DNA of 64,000 nt from Nostoc spongiaeforme FACHB-130 (GCF_014698475.1 NZ_JACJTB010000001.1:372001-436000); one strand, 5' to 3'; positions 55,360 to 64,000 are shown, counted from the first letter of the stretch. The notes: a model not told the origin generated them from the letters alone. Made by a program: numbers and translations.

Positions 55360-56052
55360 ATGAAAACGCGATCGCACTTTCTCAAGGAGTATGCAGCAGT
55401 GCAGCCGGATTTACTAGGCTTAGAAATTAGCAAGGGAGAATTGAGGCGTTTGACTGGGTTTGACTCAGAAGATGTTTTCCGGCCTTCGGTAATGAAAGAT
55501 AAAGAAAAGCGATTTGGCTTTTTGATGAATGAATTGCTGGTGGCGTTAGCACTCACACCAATTATTGTGGGTTTTATTTATGCGTTTATGATTTTGCCAA
55601 CTATTGGTTCTTCCATTACATTAGGCATTATTTTATTAATTTTAGTACCCTTGGCTGTGATTGTTGGGCGATCGCTCTGGCGCAGGTTCACTTGTCCAAA
55701 AGCACTCACCATGCTGTTAGATGAAGTTGATCAATATCATGCTGTGATTAACGCTATCGATATTCACGACCAATTAGCAACTTCAAATAACTCTATCCAC
55801 GACAGAGAACAAGTAATTTCTGCCTTACAACTAATTCGAGAAGATTTAGTCCGCGCCTTAAAAACCGAGCGAGTTTTACGGGACAATAAAAAACTGCTGG
55901 CGAATAATCAAGAATTATTTGTGAATAATTTAGCCAATCTGCAAGCATTACAAGTCAGTACCCAAGCTGGTGAATATGCTCAACTACTCAATCAATCATT
56001 GCAGATTGCCCTGGATGTGCAAGCGGAAATTAGAAAGTTGCAAAAGCCTTAA
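55360..56052 (+). CDS. Membrane protein with C-terminal coiled coil, unknown function
   Basis: The 230-residue product has a hydrophilic N-terminal part (1-52), two close TM helices (about 56-78 and 83-104) and a helical C-terminal 120 residues with heptad-like leucines (EQVISALQLIREDLVRALKTERVLRDNKKLLANNQELF). The layout suggests a membrane-anchored coiled-coil protein. I do not recognise the family. It follows the DUF1622 gene by 124 bases that include a HIP1 site, so cotranscription is possible but unproven. Confidence 0.65.
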   Translation: MKTRSHFLKEYAAVQPDLLGLEISKGELRRLTGFDSEDVFRPSVMKDKEKRFGFLMNELLVALALTPIIVGFIYAFMILPTIGSSITLGIILLILVPLAVIVGRSLWRRFTCPKALTMLLDEVDQYHAVINAIDIHDQLATSNNSIHDREQVISALQLIREDLVRALKTERVLRDNKKLLANNQELFVNNLANLQALQVSTQAGEYAQLLNQSLQIALDVQAEIRKLQKP

Positions 56053-56079
56053 TTCAAGATTGCATTGCAGCAATTTTGC

Positions 56080-56505
56080 TCAGATTTCTACTGGAGGATG
56101 CCAGCCTGCGGAAACCCAAGCTTGTCTGACAACAACAGCATAGGGATTATTCAATTGCAAAGCTAAAACAGTTACACGACCACAGGTAGTTAAACCTACA
56201 ATCTGACTACCATCGTCTGTCCAAGTAAAATGATCTGACCACTTTTGTTGACGAGGATTGAATAGTTTGACTTTAGAGTTAGTTATGGGATCTTTGGCAT
56301 AGGTTTGAATACCTTTGTAGGAATTACATAACCGACAGGCAAGCCAGAGATTTTCTTCATCATCAGTACCACCTGCTGCTTTGGGTACAATGTGTTCAAT
56401 TTCGAGAATGCCTAGAACATACTTTTGAAGACTGCGGCAGTAACCGCACTGATTGTTGGCTTGTGTCCTGATTCGTACACGGACTGCTTCTGGAATTTGG
56501 CTCAC
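56080..56505 (-). CDS. HNH endonuclease domain protein
   Basis: The 141-residue product has the HNH pattern: RIRTQANNQCGYCRS (CxxC), LEIEHIVPKAAGGTDDEENLWLACRLCNSYKG (EHI, N and CxxC of the zinc-ribbon HNH type). The remaining 70 residues carry a DHFTWTDDGSQIVGLTTCGR segment. It probably binds one zinc and one divalent metal and cuts DNA or RNA. Its start overlaps the end of the upstream gene by 4 bases (ATGA), so they are coupled. The target is unknown; it may be a toxin-like nuclease or a domestic nuclease. Confidence 0.85.
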   Translation of the reverse strand: MSQIPEAVRVRIRTQANNQCGYCRSLQKYVLGILEIEHIVPKAAGGTDDEENLWLACRLCNSYKGIQTYAKDPITNSKVKLFNPRQQKWSDHFTWTDDGSQIVGLTTCGRVTVLALQLNNPYAVVVRQAWVSAGWHPPVEI

Positions 56506-56891
56506 TGACTTAAAGGCTCAATTAATCCACGTTTGACAGCTTCATTTAGTGCAGTTGCTTTCCGTAAGAGTCCTTCTTGATAAATTTGCATCAAGTTTTG
56601 TAACTCTGGGCGCTCATTATCGGTAATAGTCCCTGCTTGTTGGCGCTCAAGTAATTCACTCAATCTGCTATCCTGTTCGGGTTCCATTTGCAATTCTGTC
56701 AAAGCCAGAACTTGTTCATTGGCAAGAACTGAGACAGGTTCTAAATTATTAACTTCTGCTCTCACAGATGGAATCGACAGTTGAATTGTATCTGCCAAAA
56801 TACTAGCAACATCCCGATTTGCCAATTTCGCAAAACGTTCAACATGTTGGTAAATCTCATCTGGTAAGGTGATAGTGATTTGAGTACTCAT
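56502..56891 (-). CDS. RHH-like/antitoxin-like protein paired with the HNH gene
   Basis: The 129-residue product starts MSTQITITLPDEIYQHVERFAKL, then ANRDVASILADTIQLSIP, a beta-strand plus two-helix pattern like ribbon-helix-helix DNA-binding proteins. The rest is helical and acidic (ELQMEPEQDSRLSELLERQQAG). The upstream in-frame extension to 56936 has a different composition, so I start at ATG 56891. It overlaps the HNH gene by 4 bases. DNA binding and partner control are inferences. Confidence 0.65.
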   Translation of the reverse strand: MSTQITITLPDEIYQHVERFAKLANRDVASILADTIQLSIPSVRAEVNNLEPVSVLANEQVLALTELQMEPEQDSRLSELLERQQAGTITDNERPELQNLMQIYQEGLLRKATALNEAVKRGLIEPLSQ

Positions 56892-57144
56892 AACGCAAAT
56901 AAGAATATTCTTCTGGATTTTTCCCTGCGATCGCAATTTGTCTAATTAAGTTACAAGTAATATTTTAACTAGAACGGGAATATACCATTTTTGCGAGATA
57001 ATGAAAAATTGCTGACAAATAATTTAGCAAATCTGCCGTCCTAAACACTCACTATTCAAGCGGGTATATATTAACTGCTAAATTATTGCAGATTATTCTC
57101 TCAAGTCTGAAATATCCCACACAACAGTTGTGCTGCTGACTCTC

Positions 57145-58467
57145 ATGAGTAACAAACCCAAAATAATTGTTTTAGATGATGATCCTACCGGTTCGCAAAC
57201 AGTCCACAGTTGCTTGCTGCTAATGCACTGGGATGTGGAAACTTTACGCATCGGTTTGCGCGATGAATCACCGATTTTTTTTGTCCTGACAAATACTCGT
57301 GCGCTACCTCCAGAGTCAGCCGCAGCTGTGACTAGAGAAGTTTGTCAAAATTTAAAACAAGCGATCGCATCTGAAGGAATTAACGATTTTTTAGTTGTTA
57401 GCCGTTCTGATTCTACATTACGCGGTCATTATCCGATTGAAACGGATGCGATCGTCGATGAACTCGGCCCTTTTGATGCTCATTTTCTCGTACCAGCATT
57501 TTTTGAAGGCGGACGCATCACCCGTGACAGCATCCATTACTTAATTATTGATGGTGTCCCAACTCCAGTACATGAAACTGAGTTTGCCCGCGATTCTGTA
57601 TTTGGTTATCATCACAGTTACTTACCCAAATATGTCGCCGAAAAAACTCAGGGGCGCATCAGTGCGGAGTCTGTCACCCGCTTTTTACTGGCTGATATTC
57701 GTGCTGGTAGTTTAGAACGCTTGCTAAAACTCACTGGTAATCAGTGTGCCGTAGTTGATGGTGAAACTCAAGCCGACCTGGATATGTTCGCCAAAGATTT
57801 ATTAGCCGCCGCCAGCCAAGGTAAACGCTTTTTATTTCGTAGCGCCGCCAGCATCTTAACAGCTTTGGCTGCATTACCACCCCAACCGATTGCAGCTGAA
57901 AACATGGCAAAATACGTACGCCAAGGTAAACCAGGTGCGGTGATTGTTGGTTCCCATGTCAAAAAAACAACTCAACAATTAGAAGCTTTATTGCAAACAG
58001 CCGGAACAGTGGGAATTGAAGTTGAGGTGCAAAGATTACTCGATAATCAAGAAAATTCTGCTACTACTTTGCTAACTGAGACATTAGCAAATATCCAGAC
58101 TGTACATAACGCTGGCAAAACGCCTGTTGTTTATACTAGTCGTCAAGAACTCACCTTTAATGATGTTAAAACGCGGCTAGATTTTGGGATTCAAGTTTCT
58201 AGTTTATTAATGGATATTGTGCGGGGCTTACCTGCTGATATTGGCTTTTTAATTAGCAAAGGTGGAATTACTTCCAATGATGTTTTGAGTAATGGCTTGG
58301 CTTTAACAACCGCCAGATTACTTGGACAAATTCTCGCTGGTTGTTCAATGGTAACTACACCGGCAAACCATCCCCAATTTCCCAATTTACCAGTTGTATT
58401 ATTTCCTGGTAATGTTGGCGATGCTAATGCCTTGGCAACAGTTTATCAACGGTTAACTAAAGAATGA
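57145..58467 (+). CDS. Four-carbon acid sugar kinase family protein (DUF1537)
   Basis: The 440-residue product begins MSNKPKIIVLDDDPTGSQTV, the N-terminal Asp-rich motif of the OtnK/DUF1537 kinases, and has SRSDSTLRGHYP, EGGRITRDSIHYL and the C-terminal FLISKGGITSNDVLSNGL nucleotide-binding segment. These kinases phosphorylate C4 acid sugars such as erythronate or threonate with ATP. In-frame ATG at 57130 is also possible but the five extra residues are not conserved-looking. Neighbouring epimerase or aldolase genes are absent, so the pathway is unclear. Confidence 0.88.
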   Translation: MSNKPKIIVLDDDPTGSQTVHSCLLLMHWDVETLRIGLRDESPIFFVLTNTRALPPESAAAVTREVCQNLKQAIASEGINDFLVVSRSDSTLRGHYPIETDAIVDELGPFDAHFLVPAFFEGGRITRDSIHYLIIDGVPTPVHETEFARDSVFGYHHSYLPKYVAEKTQGRISAESVTRFLLADIRAGSLERLLKLTGNQCAVVDGETQADLDMFAKDLLAAASQGKRFLFRSAASILTALAALPPQPIAAENMAKYVRQGKPGAVIVGSHVKKTTQQLEALLQTAGTVGIEVEVQRLLDNQENSATTLLTETLANIQTVHNAGKTPVVYTSRQELTFNDVKTRLDFGIQVSSLLMDIVRGLPADIGFLISKGGITSNDVLSNGLALTTARLLGQILAGCSMVTTPANHPQFPNLPVVLFPGNVGDANALATVYQRLTKE

Positions 58468-58933
58468 AGTGTGAAGTCTTGATTTTTCATGAGATGTTGA
58501 CCAAAGAAAATATATATTTCGCGCTGGCATTGCACAAGAAATATTATTTACTTGTTAAATACCCTAAATATTCACTCCTGCCTCCTGCCTTCGTCCTCCT
58601 GCCTCCTTAATATTGATTTTTGACTCTTGACTAATGACAATCTCCAAAAAACAGTGCAATATGTATGCCTAATAGCTGTCCAGATGTCTAGTTAAGAATA
58701 ATAAATCAGGGTTGATACAAAATGTTTGTTCTGAAATACTTCAGAAACATGAGTTCAGTGCCAAACTCAAAAGTTCTGAGCCGCAGTTGTTGGTGCATCC
58801 CTTGGGAGGTAACAGAAGCGTTGACAGCACTCAGTCCTCATAACTTTCTTGGGTGAGAATGTTGTTCCGTTGTGTAACTAATTTAAGATAAGTAATTACC
58901 CGGAGTTTCCGTTGTGTTTATGGCTGGTGTTGC
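58468..58933. other. Gene-free upstream region of minCDE with repeats
   Basis: CCTGCCTCCTG units (about 58575-58608) and TTGACTCTTGACTAATGAC heptamers (about 58618-58640) occur. The part nearest minC is free of repeats and should hold its promoter. A short in-frame leader ATG at 58921 (ATG GCT GGT GTT GCA TGA) overlaps the minC start by ATGA. Confidence 0.5.
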
Positions 58934-60079
58934 ATGACTTCTGATTTTGCTATCCCTAATCCAGAGTCAAATTCTGCGCTTCCTGATGCAGAGTCCATCA
59001 CTCACCTATCTGAAATAGATGTAAATTCCACGGGTTCTCAGATTGAACCGAATTCTACTGTTTCTGAGCCAGATCCCCATTCTGTGATTCCAGATACGGA
59101 ATTATCATCTGTTCTCCTTTATTTAAAATCAAATTCTCCGCCTTTAGTGTTAAATCCAGAGTCTGTCCCCGAAGAATCAGAGTCAAATACTCCAATTGCG
59201 AATGTAGAGTTAAATTCTACGTCTGAAGAATTGGAATTAAATTTGGCTAAGGACTTAGAAGCGAATGCTGAAGTCCCCCATACAGATGCGAGTTCTACTC
59301 TTTGGGATGTGACAGAAACCGAAGTAGACAATCGACTCAAAAATCATATCCAAGTCCAGTTCAAACATGAAGACGGCAAACTGTTAGTGATTTTACCGAC
59401 AGAATCCCAGTTACCAGCTTCGGAACTGGCTTGGTCTGATATTTGGCAACAGTTAAAGGTGCGATTAAATGCAGGCGATCGCTTAAGGATACCAAATACA
59501 CCAGTGCATTTGGTAGCTCATGACCGCTTGTTAGATAGCAGACAACTGCAAGATTTAGCCGACAGCTTTAGCGAAGTCCAACTCCAGCTAAAATCTGTTG
59601 CTACGAGTCGGAGACAAACTGCGATCGCTGCTGTCACATCAGGGTATTCTGTAGAACAACTACAGCCCCAAACCTCCCTCAATTCCGAACCTCAAGCCAC
59701 ACCTACCACCCACGCTGATGCACTCTATCTCGAAATGACCGTGCGATCAGGAGTGGAAATTCGCCATCCCGGTACAGTAATTTTGCTAGGAGATGTCAAT
59801 CCAGGTGGTATCGTAGTTGCAGAAGGAGATATTTTAGTCTGGGGGCGTTTGCGTGGAATTGCTCATGCTGGTGCTGGGGGGAACCGTGAGTGCCTAATTA
59901 TGGCTTTGCAAATGGAACCAACTCAATTGCGAATCGCCGATGCTGTAGCTAGAGCGCCAGAGAAGCTACCAGCACAATTTTCTCCCGAAGTGGCACATAT
60001 CACGCCGCAAGGAATTCGCATCGCTAGGGCTACGGATTTTTCTAGAAATCAATTAGCTAGGATAAATCCAGTACCATAA
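58934..60079 (+). CDS. minC: Septum site-determining protein MinC
   Basis: The 381-residue product has a C-terminal MinC beta-helix (about 265-360: TVRSGVEIRHPGTVILLGDVNPGG, then VWGRLRGIAHAG) that binds MinD and FtsZ. Residues about 140-220 resemble the MinC N-terminal FtsZ-inhibiting domain. Residues 1-125 are an Asn/Ser/Pro/Glu-rich low-complexity extension with loose NPESN/DPHS-type repeats, absent from E. coli MinC. MinC blocks FtsZ rings away from midcell. First gene of minC-minD-minE: gaps are 45 and 28 bases. A tiny upstream frame overlaps the ATG. Confidence 0.93.
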   Translation: MTSDFAIPNPESNSALPDAESITHLSEIDVNSTGSQIEPNSTVSEPDPHSVIPDTELSSVLLYLKSNSPPLVLNPESVPEESESNTPIANVELNSTSEELELNLAKDLEANAEVPHTDASSTLWDVTETEVDNRLKNHIQVQFKHEDGKLLVILPTESQLPASELAWSDIWQQLKVRLNAGDRLRIPNTPVHLVAHDRLLDSRQLQDLADSFSEVQLQLKSVATSRRQTAIAAVTSGYSVEQLQPQTSLNSEPQATPTTHADALYLEMTVRSGVEIRHPGTVILLGDVNPGGIVVAEGDILVWGRLRGIAHAGAGGNRECLIMALQMEPTQLRIADAVARAPEKLPAQFSPEVAHITPQGIRIARATDFSRNQLARINPVP

Positions 60080-60124
60080 ATATCTATTATAATTCCTGAA
60101 CCCTCATCGCTCGCAACTCTGAAC

Positions 60125-60931
60125 ATGACTCGCATTATTGTGATTACCTCCGGCAAAGGAGGGGTGGGTAAAACTACAGTGTCAGCAAACCTAGGTATGG
60201 CCCTGGCTAAAATGGGTCGTCAAATTGCCTTGGTTGATGCAGATTTTGGTTTGAGAAATTTGGACTTGCTGTTAGGACTAGAAAACCGCATTGTCTACAC
60301 AGCAGTAGAAGTTCTCTCTAGAGAATGTCGGTTAGAACAAGCCTTAGTCAAAGACAAACGCCAAACTAACCTCGTACTTCTACCAGCAGCCCAAAATCGC
60401 TCCAAAGATGCAGTTACCCCCGAACAAATGAAGTTATTGGTGAATGCACTAGCCCAAAAATATCAGTATGTCATTATTGATAGTCCGGCGGGAATTGAAA
60501 ACGGATTTAAAAATGCGATCGCCCCAGCCAAAGAAGCCCTCATTGTCACTACACCCGAAATCTCTGCCGTCCGAGACGCTGACCGGGTAGTTGGGTTACT
60601 AGAAGCACAAGGTATTAAGCGTGTACACTTAATAATTAACCGGATTAGGCCAGCAATGGTGCAGGCAAATGACATGATGTCTGTCCAAGATGTTCAAGAA
60701 CTGCTTGCAATTCCCTTGATTGGCGTAATCCCTGACGATGAGCGTGTAATTGTCTCAACCAATCGTGGCGAACCTTTAGTATTAGGGGATACTCCCTCTT
60801 TAGCGGCCCTAGCGGTGGAAAATATTGCTCGGAGATTGGAAGGAGAAACCGTCGAATTTTTGGATCTTGACGCACCCCCAGATAACATCTTCGCCCGATT
60901 GCGTAAGTTGTTGTGGACAAAGATTGTTTAA
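60125..60931 (+). CDS. minD: Septum site-determining ATPase MinD
   Basis: The 268-residue product has the deviant Walker A motif SGKGGVGKT (Lys11 and Lys16), VDADFGLRNLDLLLGLENR, IIDSPAGIE (switch II) and the C-terminal amphipathic helix NIFARLRKLLWTKIV that binds membrane. MinD dimerises with ATP, recruits MinC and is stimulated by MinE to hydrolyse ATP. Second gene of the min operon; minE starts 28 bases later. Length and motifs are standard. Confidence 0.97.
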   Translation: MTRIIVITSGKGGVGKTTVSANLGMALAKMGRQIALVDADFGLRNLDLLLGLENRIVYTAVEVLSRECRLEQALVKDKRQTNLVLLPAAQNRSKDAVTPEQMKLLVNALAQKYQYVIIDSPAGIENGFKNAIAPAKEALIVTTPEISAVRDADRVVGLLEAQGIKRVHLIINRIRPAMVQANDMMSVQDVQELLAIPLIGVIPDDERVIVSTNRGEPLVLGDTPSLAALAVENIARRLEGETVEFLDLDAPPDNIFARLRKLLWTKIV

Positions 60932-60959
60932 TGTTTCAGTCTCCTGATATCTATTAGCA

Positions 60960-61259
60960 ATGATCATTGAACTTATCGAACGACTTTTTTCTCGACCTCC
61001 TGAAAACAGTCGCAATCAAGTTAAACGTCGCCTACAAGTAGTCATAGCCCACGACCGCGCCGATCTAGATGCTCAGACGTTAGAAAAAATGCGTCAAGAA
61101 ATTCTAGATATTGTCTGTCGTTATGTGGAAATTGAAACTGATGGCTTGGAATTTACGCTCGAAAGTAACCAAAGAACCACAGCTTTGATTGCCAATTTGC
61201 CAATTCGGCGGGTGAAAGACTCTCTGCCTCTTTTGGAAAGTGGTGATAAATCACAATAG
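60960..61259 (+). CDS. minE: Cell division topological specificity factor MinE
   Basis: The 99-residue product starts [37 protein letters not shown], the MinE N-terminal membrane/MinD-binding part, and continues [26 protein letters not shown], the dimerisation strand region. It triggers MinD ATPase and sets Min oscillation. Last gene of the operon, directly followed by GTGCTGA heptamers. A slightly longer C-terminal tail ([19 protein letters not shown]) than in E. coli. Confidence 0.95.
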   Translation: MIIELIERLFSRPPENSRNQVKRRLQVVIAHDRADLDAQTLEKMRQEILDIVCRYVEIETDGLEFTLESNQRTTALIANLPIRRVKDSLPLLESGDKSQ

Positions 61260-61267
61260 TTGCTCAG

Positions 61268-61338
61268 AAAGTGCTGAGTGCTGAGTGCTGAGTGCTTTAC
61301 ACTGAGCGTAGCCGAAGTGTGAGTGCTGAGTGCTAAGT
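61268..61338. repeat. GTGCTGA heptamer array after minE
   Basis: GTGCTGA repeats six or more times, interrupted by ACACTGAGCGTAGCCGAAGTGT, an imperfect palindrome. CCTCTAGCCCCTAGTCCCTA units (about 61353-61385) follow. The same heptamer caps the acyl-CoA dehydrogenase gene (43776-43790). Confidence 0.75.
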
Positions 61339-61450
61339 AAAAACATACGAACCCTCTAGCCCCTAGTCCCTAGCCTCTAGCCTCTCTTTCATACCTAATG
61401 AAACTGTTGTATTTTGGGCAAACTAAACTAGCCAAATACTCAGATATGTA

Positions 61451-62086
61451 ATGAAATCACTGCTATTTCCGCAACTAATTTCTTTGAGTTTGCTAGTTTT
61501 TACTACTTTACTGACGAATTGTCAAGTATCTCAAGCGTCTCAAGTCTCCACTCTCCAAGCATCAGGTGTGAAAGAAAGTAAAATTATTGGAGGTGCAATT
61601 GATTGCGACAATGATGGGCGACAAAATGACTCACGCATTGATGATGATGGTGATGGTATTCCCGATAGATGCGTGATTGATACTTCTGCAACCGCAAAAC
61701 AGGAAATTAATCAAGACACTTCAAAACAACTGTTTGAGAAGCTAATGCACTCCCTCACAGAGATGACTGAAGGTTGTGATGAAACGACAAAAGTAAAAGC
61801 AGGTGTAGTTTATAGAATTTGTACTATCAATAATAAACCTGTGACAGCTTCAGAAGCACTTTTAGAAGTCGGAGACGGGGTAGGTTTCTGGTTCAGAAAT
61901 AACAAAGTTATAGCTATTAGATATTTCCACTCTGGAGAAACTTTGTTTTTCGATGACGAGGAATTAATTGCTAAGTTTTCTGACGATGAAGAACTACAAA
62001 GCGAATTTTCTGATGAAGAACGTCGGGAAGCTGCGAATTTAGCCCAGTCTGGCTACCAAAATATTTTTCAAGTTTTTACTGAGTAA
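61451..62086 (+). CDS. Putative lipoprotein with an Asp-rich calcium-loop motif
   Basis: The 211-residue product begins with a hydrophobic signal (MKSLLFPQLISLSLLVFTTL) and LLTNC, a plausible lipobox with Cys at 24. Residues about 51-74 read DCDNDGRQNDSRIDDDGDGI, then PDRC, Asp-rich calcium-loop repeats (thrombospondin type-3/dockerin-like) flanked by two cysteines. The acidic C-terminal half (DDEELIAKFSDDEELQSEFSDEE) is repetitive. It probably lies outside the cytoplasmic membrane. Function unknown. Confidence 0.72.
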   Translation: MKSLLFPQLISLSLLVFTTLLTNCQVSQASQVSTLQASGVKESKIIGGAIDCDNDGRQNDSRIDDDGDGIPDRCVIDTSATAKQEINQDTSKQLFEKLMHSLTEMTEGCDETTKVKAGVVYRICTINNKPVTASEALLEVGDGVGFWFRNNKVIAIRYFHSGETLFFDDEELIAKFSDDEELQSEFSDEERREAANLAQSGYQNIFQVFTE

Positions 62087-62230
62087 TTTCCCTAATTTCT
62101 CAGTAAAATCCGATTTTAAAATTTTCCTAGTACAGGTTGGCGGCAATCAAGCACCATTATAAATTGCTGAAAAGCTCAATATTCCTTCTTTTTCCTTTTT
62201 CCTTTTTACTTTTGCCTTGTTGTACTAGGA

Positions 62231-62309
62231 GGCGTTGCTGATTTTAAAGACGCAAAAACATCTGAAAGTTTAACTTGTGGATGTTTTTCATCTCACTTTC
62301 AGCAACGCT
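62231..62309. repeat. Nested inverted repeat upstream of the glnB 3' end
   Basis: GGCGTTGCTGA (62231-62241) pairs with TCAGCAACGC (62299-62308), with AAAAACATC and GATGTTTTT pairing inside. It lies 60 bases past the glnB stop on the minus strand. It could be a terminator for the convergent genes or a 79-base MITE-like remnant. Confidence 0.5.
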
Positions 62310-62368
62310 GACTATTTTGTCAAGTAGGAGACAGTAATAGACGCGATCGCTCGCGCCACTCTTTAGCC

Positions 62369-62719
<351 letters not shown>

Positions 62720-62803
62720 TTAATCTTAAATAGGTTCGTTTATCTATCTAAGCAGATCAATCGTCTGACATTCTTACCAATAACCCGATTACCAAAACAT
62801 AAT

Positions 62804-62817
62804 GTAATAATTGCAAC
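62804..62817 (-). promoter_or_regulatory. Candidate NtcA site upstream of glnB
   Basis: On the minus strand the bases are GTT-N8-TAC, one change from the NtcA consensus GTA-N8-TAC, about 100 bases ahead of the glnB ATG. A matching TAN3T box about 22 bases downstream is not perfect. NtcA control of glnB is known in cyanobacteria, so the site is plausible. Confidence 0.4.
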
Positions 62818-62977
62818 TTTTTTTAAAGTGTCTGGTTTTTGTCTATGCAGTTTTAGCAATTCAGATTGAAGTCCAAAATAGGGAGATATACAAGGAGCGA
62901 GGTGAAACTTGCTTGATTTACCTTAAAGATAGAAAAATTCTATATTTAAGTAGATTTGTTAACAATTCATGGCCAAA

Positions 62978-63580
62978 TTAGTTACTTTGATGGGCAAATA
63001 AGGGTCTTACAATTAAATACCCAGCACCAAAAGCAGTCAGCATAACTAACACAATAGTAATCACTAATCCCCAACCATTAATTTCCCTCTTTTCCGGTTC
63101 CCTAGAAGGATAATAACTGACAGGCTGCTCCTCAATAAAGATGGTTTCCGGCTGGGGAGAACCTATTTCTACCACAGGTAAAGGAAAAGGACGGCGTTTG
63201 GCTTTTGGCGGGGCGGCTGGACGCGGACGCGCTGACTGTGAACGTGGGCGTGCTTCTTTTTTTGGCTGTTTGGGGAAATTTTTCACTTCACCACTAGCAC
63301 GGCTGGGCGGGTTACTATCCTTACTTTCGGGGACACGGAAATCAACTAGTTTTTGCAATTGAGAAACAGACTGCAAGACTTTGGCAATTTCTTGGCGGAG
63401 AAATTTATTTTCTTGCACCAGTTGTTGATTTTTCGCGTTGAGTGCATCTAACTGTGCTTGGGTTGCTTCTAACTCTGCTGCCAATTCCCGATATACGTAC
63501 AATGGCACAGAGGAGGGATGATTTGGAGAAGCGGGCCGTTTTGCAGAGTGGCTATGAACAGCTGCTGTGGTTGTTCGCAT
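62978..63580 (-). CDS. Coiled-coil protein with C-terminal membrane anchor, unknown function
   Basis: The 200-residue product has a coiled coil at about 28-78 (YVYRELAAELEATQAQLDAL, continuing NAKNQQLVQENKFLRQEIAKV), a Pro/Arg/Lys-rich linker (about 88-165, ARPRSQSARPRPAAPPKAKR) and one C-terminal TM helix (about 170-192). The C-terminal few residues (RPLFAHQSN) face the other side of the membrane. The layout suggests a scaffold or tethering protein. I do not recognise the family. It is transcribed toward glnB, with about 270 bases between. Confidence 0.7.
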   Translation of the reverse strand: MRTTTAAVHSHSAKRPASPNHPSSVPLYVYRELAAELEATQAQLDALNAKNQQLVQENKFLRQEIAKVLQSVSQLQKLVDFRVPESKDSNPPSRASGEVKNFPKQPKKEARPRSQSARPRPAAPPKAKRRPFPLPVVEIGSPQPETIFIEEQPVSYYPSREPEKREINGWGLVITIVLVMLTAFGAGYLIVRPLFAHQSN

Positions 63581-63770
63581 CGGTGAATTGGTATCAAAAG
63601 TTAAGGTAATGGAATTTTACAGAAATGCTATGAGAAATGGCTAGATATGAAACTATGCCCAAGAATAATAGATAAATGCTGAGATAGCAAAGATTTTTTT
63701 CGGTCGAGTCAATACCTAAAAATCGCCATAACAAGCAACTAACAACTTACAATATTCCACTAAATACAGG

Positions 63771-64000
63771 TCAATTTCGTAACAAAGGAAAAAAGTGTCC
63801 TACAGGGCCTTGACCTTTGCCTATACTGAGTGAGTAAGCCAGAGCAGTTGTAACATAGTCTTTTGCTTGTTTGACAGATGTTAACAAATCCTTGCCCATT
63901 GCCAAATTAGCGGCGATCGCAGCTGATAGAGTACAACCAGTACCGTGGGTATTTTGCGTGTCTATTTGCTGTGTTGTCAAGAGTTCCAAACAGTTACCAT
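63771..64000 (-). CDS. thiD: Hydroxymethylpyrimidine/phosphomethylpyrimidine kinase, C-terminal part (cut by window end)
   Basis: The visible 75 residues read GNCLELLTTQQIDTQNTHGT, then GCTLSAAIAANLAMGKDLLT, which is the conserved ribokinase-fold nucleotide site of ThiD with the catalytic GTGC. ThiD phosphorylates HMP and HMP-P in thiamin synthesis. The frame is open to the window end, so the start lies beyond 64000. The C-terminal tail ends PVGHFFPLLRN. Confidence 0.88.
   Translation of the reverse strand, partial: GNCLELLTTQQIDTQNTHGTGCTLSAAIAANLAMGKDLLTSVKQAKDYVTTALAYSLSIGKGQGPVGHFFPLLRN

Overview
The window reads as chromosomal DNA of a filamentous cyanobacterium, most likely Nostocales. 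The grounds are the many GCGATCGC (HIP1) octamers, heptanucleotide-type tandem repeats between genes, a cyanobacterial panC-cmk fusion, a minCDE operon, a PII gene with a candidate NtcA site, and a very large CHAT/STAND/WD40 protein. I see no rRNA, tRNA, CRISPR array, transposase or phage gene. The species cannot be named from the sequence alone.

Layout. 1-4100: end of a lipoate ligase-like gene, a repeat-truncated HTH gene, a BASS-type transporter and a second-type EF-G. 4100-9600: dispersed hairpins, a small basic protein, pheT, a YciI-like protein, a glycine-rich exported protein, a WD40 gene relic and a phytochelatin-synthase-like peptidase. 9970-20012: a lipid kinase, a metallophosphoesterase, a 1039-residue membrane-anchored helical-repeat protein, ftsH, a small membrane protein and an AI-2E/PerM transporter. 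20490-29919: three co-oriented genes, an alpha/beta hydrolase, a predicted clan CD (caspase/gingipain-like) peptidase and a 2020-residue CHAT-STAND-WD40 protein. 29913-32702: a convergent zinc metalloprotease whose reading frame contains an in-frame copy of an intergenic repeat. 33277-48776: PHP phosphoesterase, purM, sodB, panC-cmk, an RlpA-like protein, glutaminase, a ParE-type toxin pair, an acyl-CoA dehydrogenase, an Mla-type lipid transport pair and a carotenoid desaturase-like oxidoreductase. 48858-57000: a TRAP solute-binding protein with an unusual N-terminal helical domain, a PD-(D/E)XK-like protein, a GT39 glycosyltransferase, DUF72, DUF1622 and hypothetical genes, and an overlapping HNH/RHH-like pair. 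57145-64000: a DUF1537 kinase, minC-minD-minE, a putative lipoprotein, glnB, a coiled-coil membrane protein and the 3' end of thiD.

How parts may work together. minCDE place the division septum. The MlaF-like ATPase and MlaD-like protein form half of a lipid transporter. The 20.5-29.9 kb cluster is the best candidate for an undescribed system: a sensor/switch protein (WD40 plus STAND ATPase) carries its own His-Cys protease domain and sits behind a second predicted His-Cys protease and a serine hydrolase. This resembles NLR-like conflict or cell-death systems, but that role is inferred. A WD40 relic at 8.55 kb and the receptor-like TRAP protein at 48.9 kb hint at a larger set of signalling and conflict genes in this genome.

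The other strong theme is the repeat load. At least eight families of short dispersed repeats fill the gaps. Several touch genes: one truncates an HTH gene, one sits in frame inside a metalloprotease, one abuts the stop codons of fusA and the lipid kinase gene, and others form the tails or heads of reading frames.
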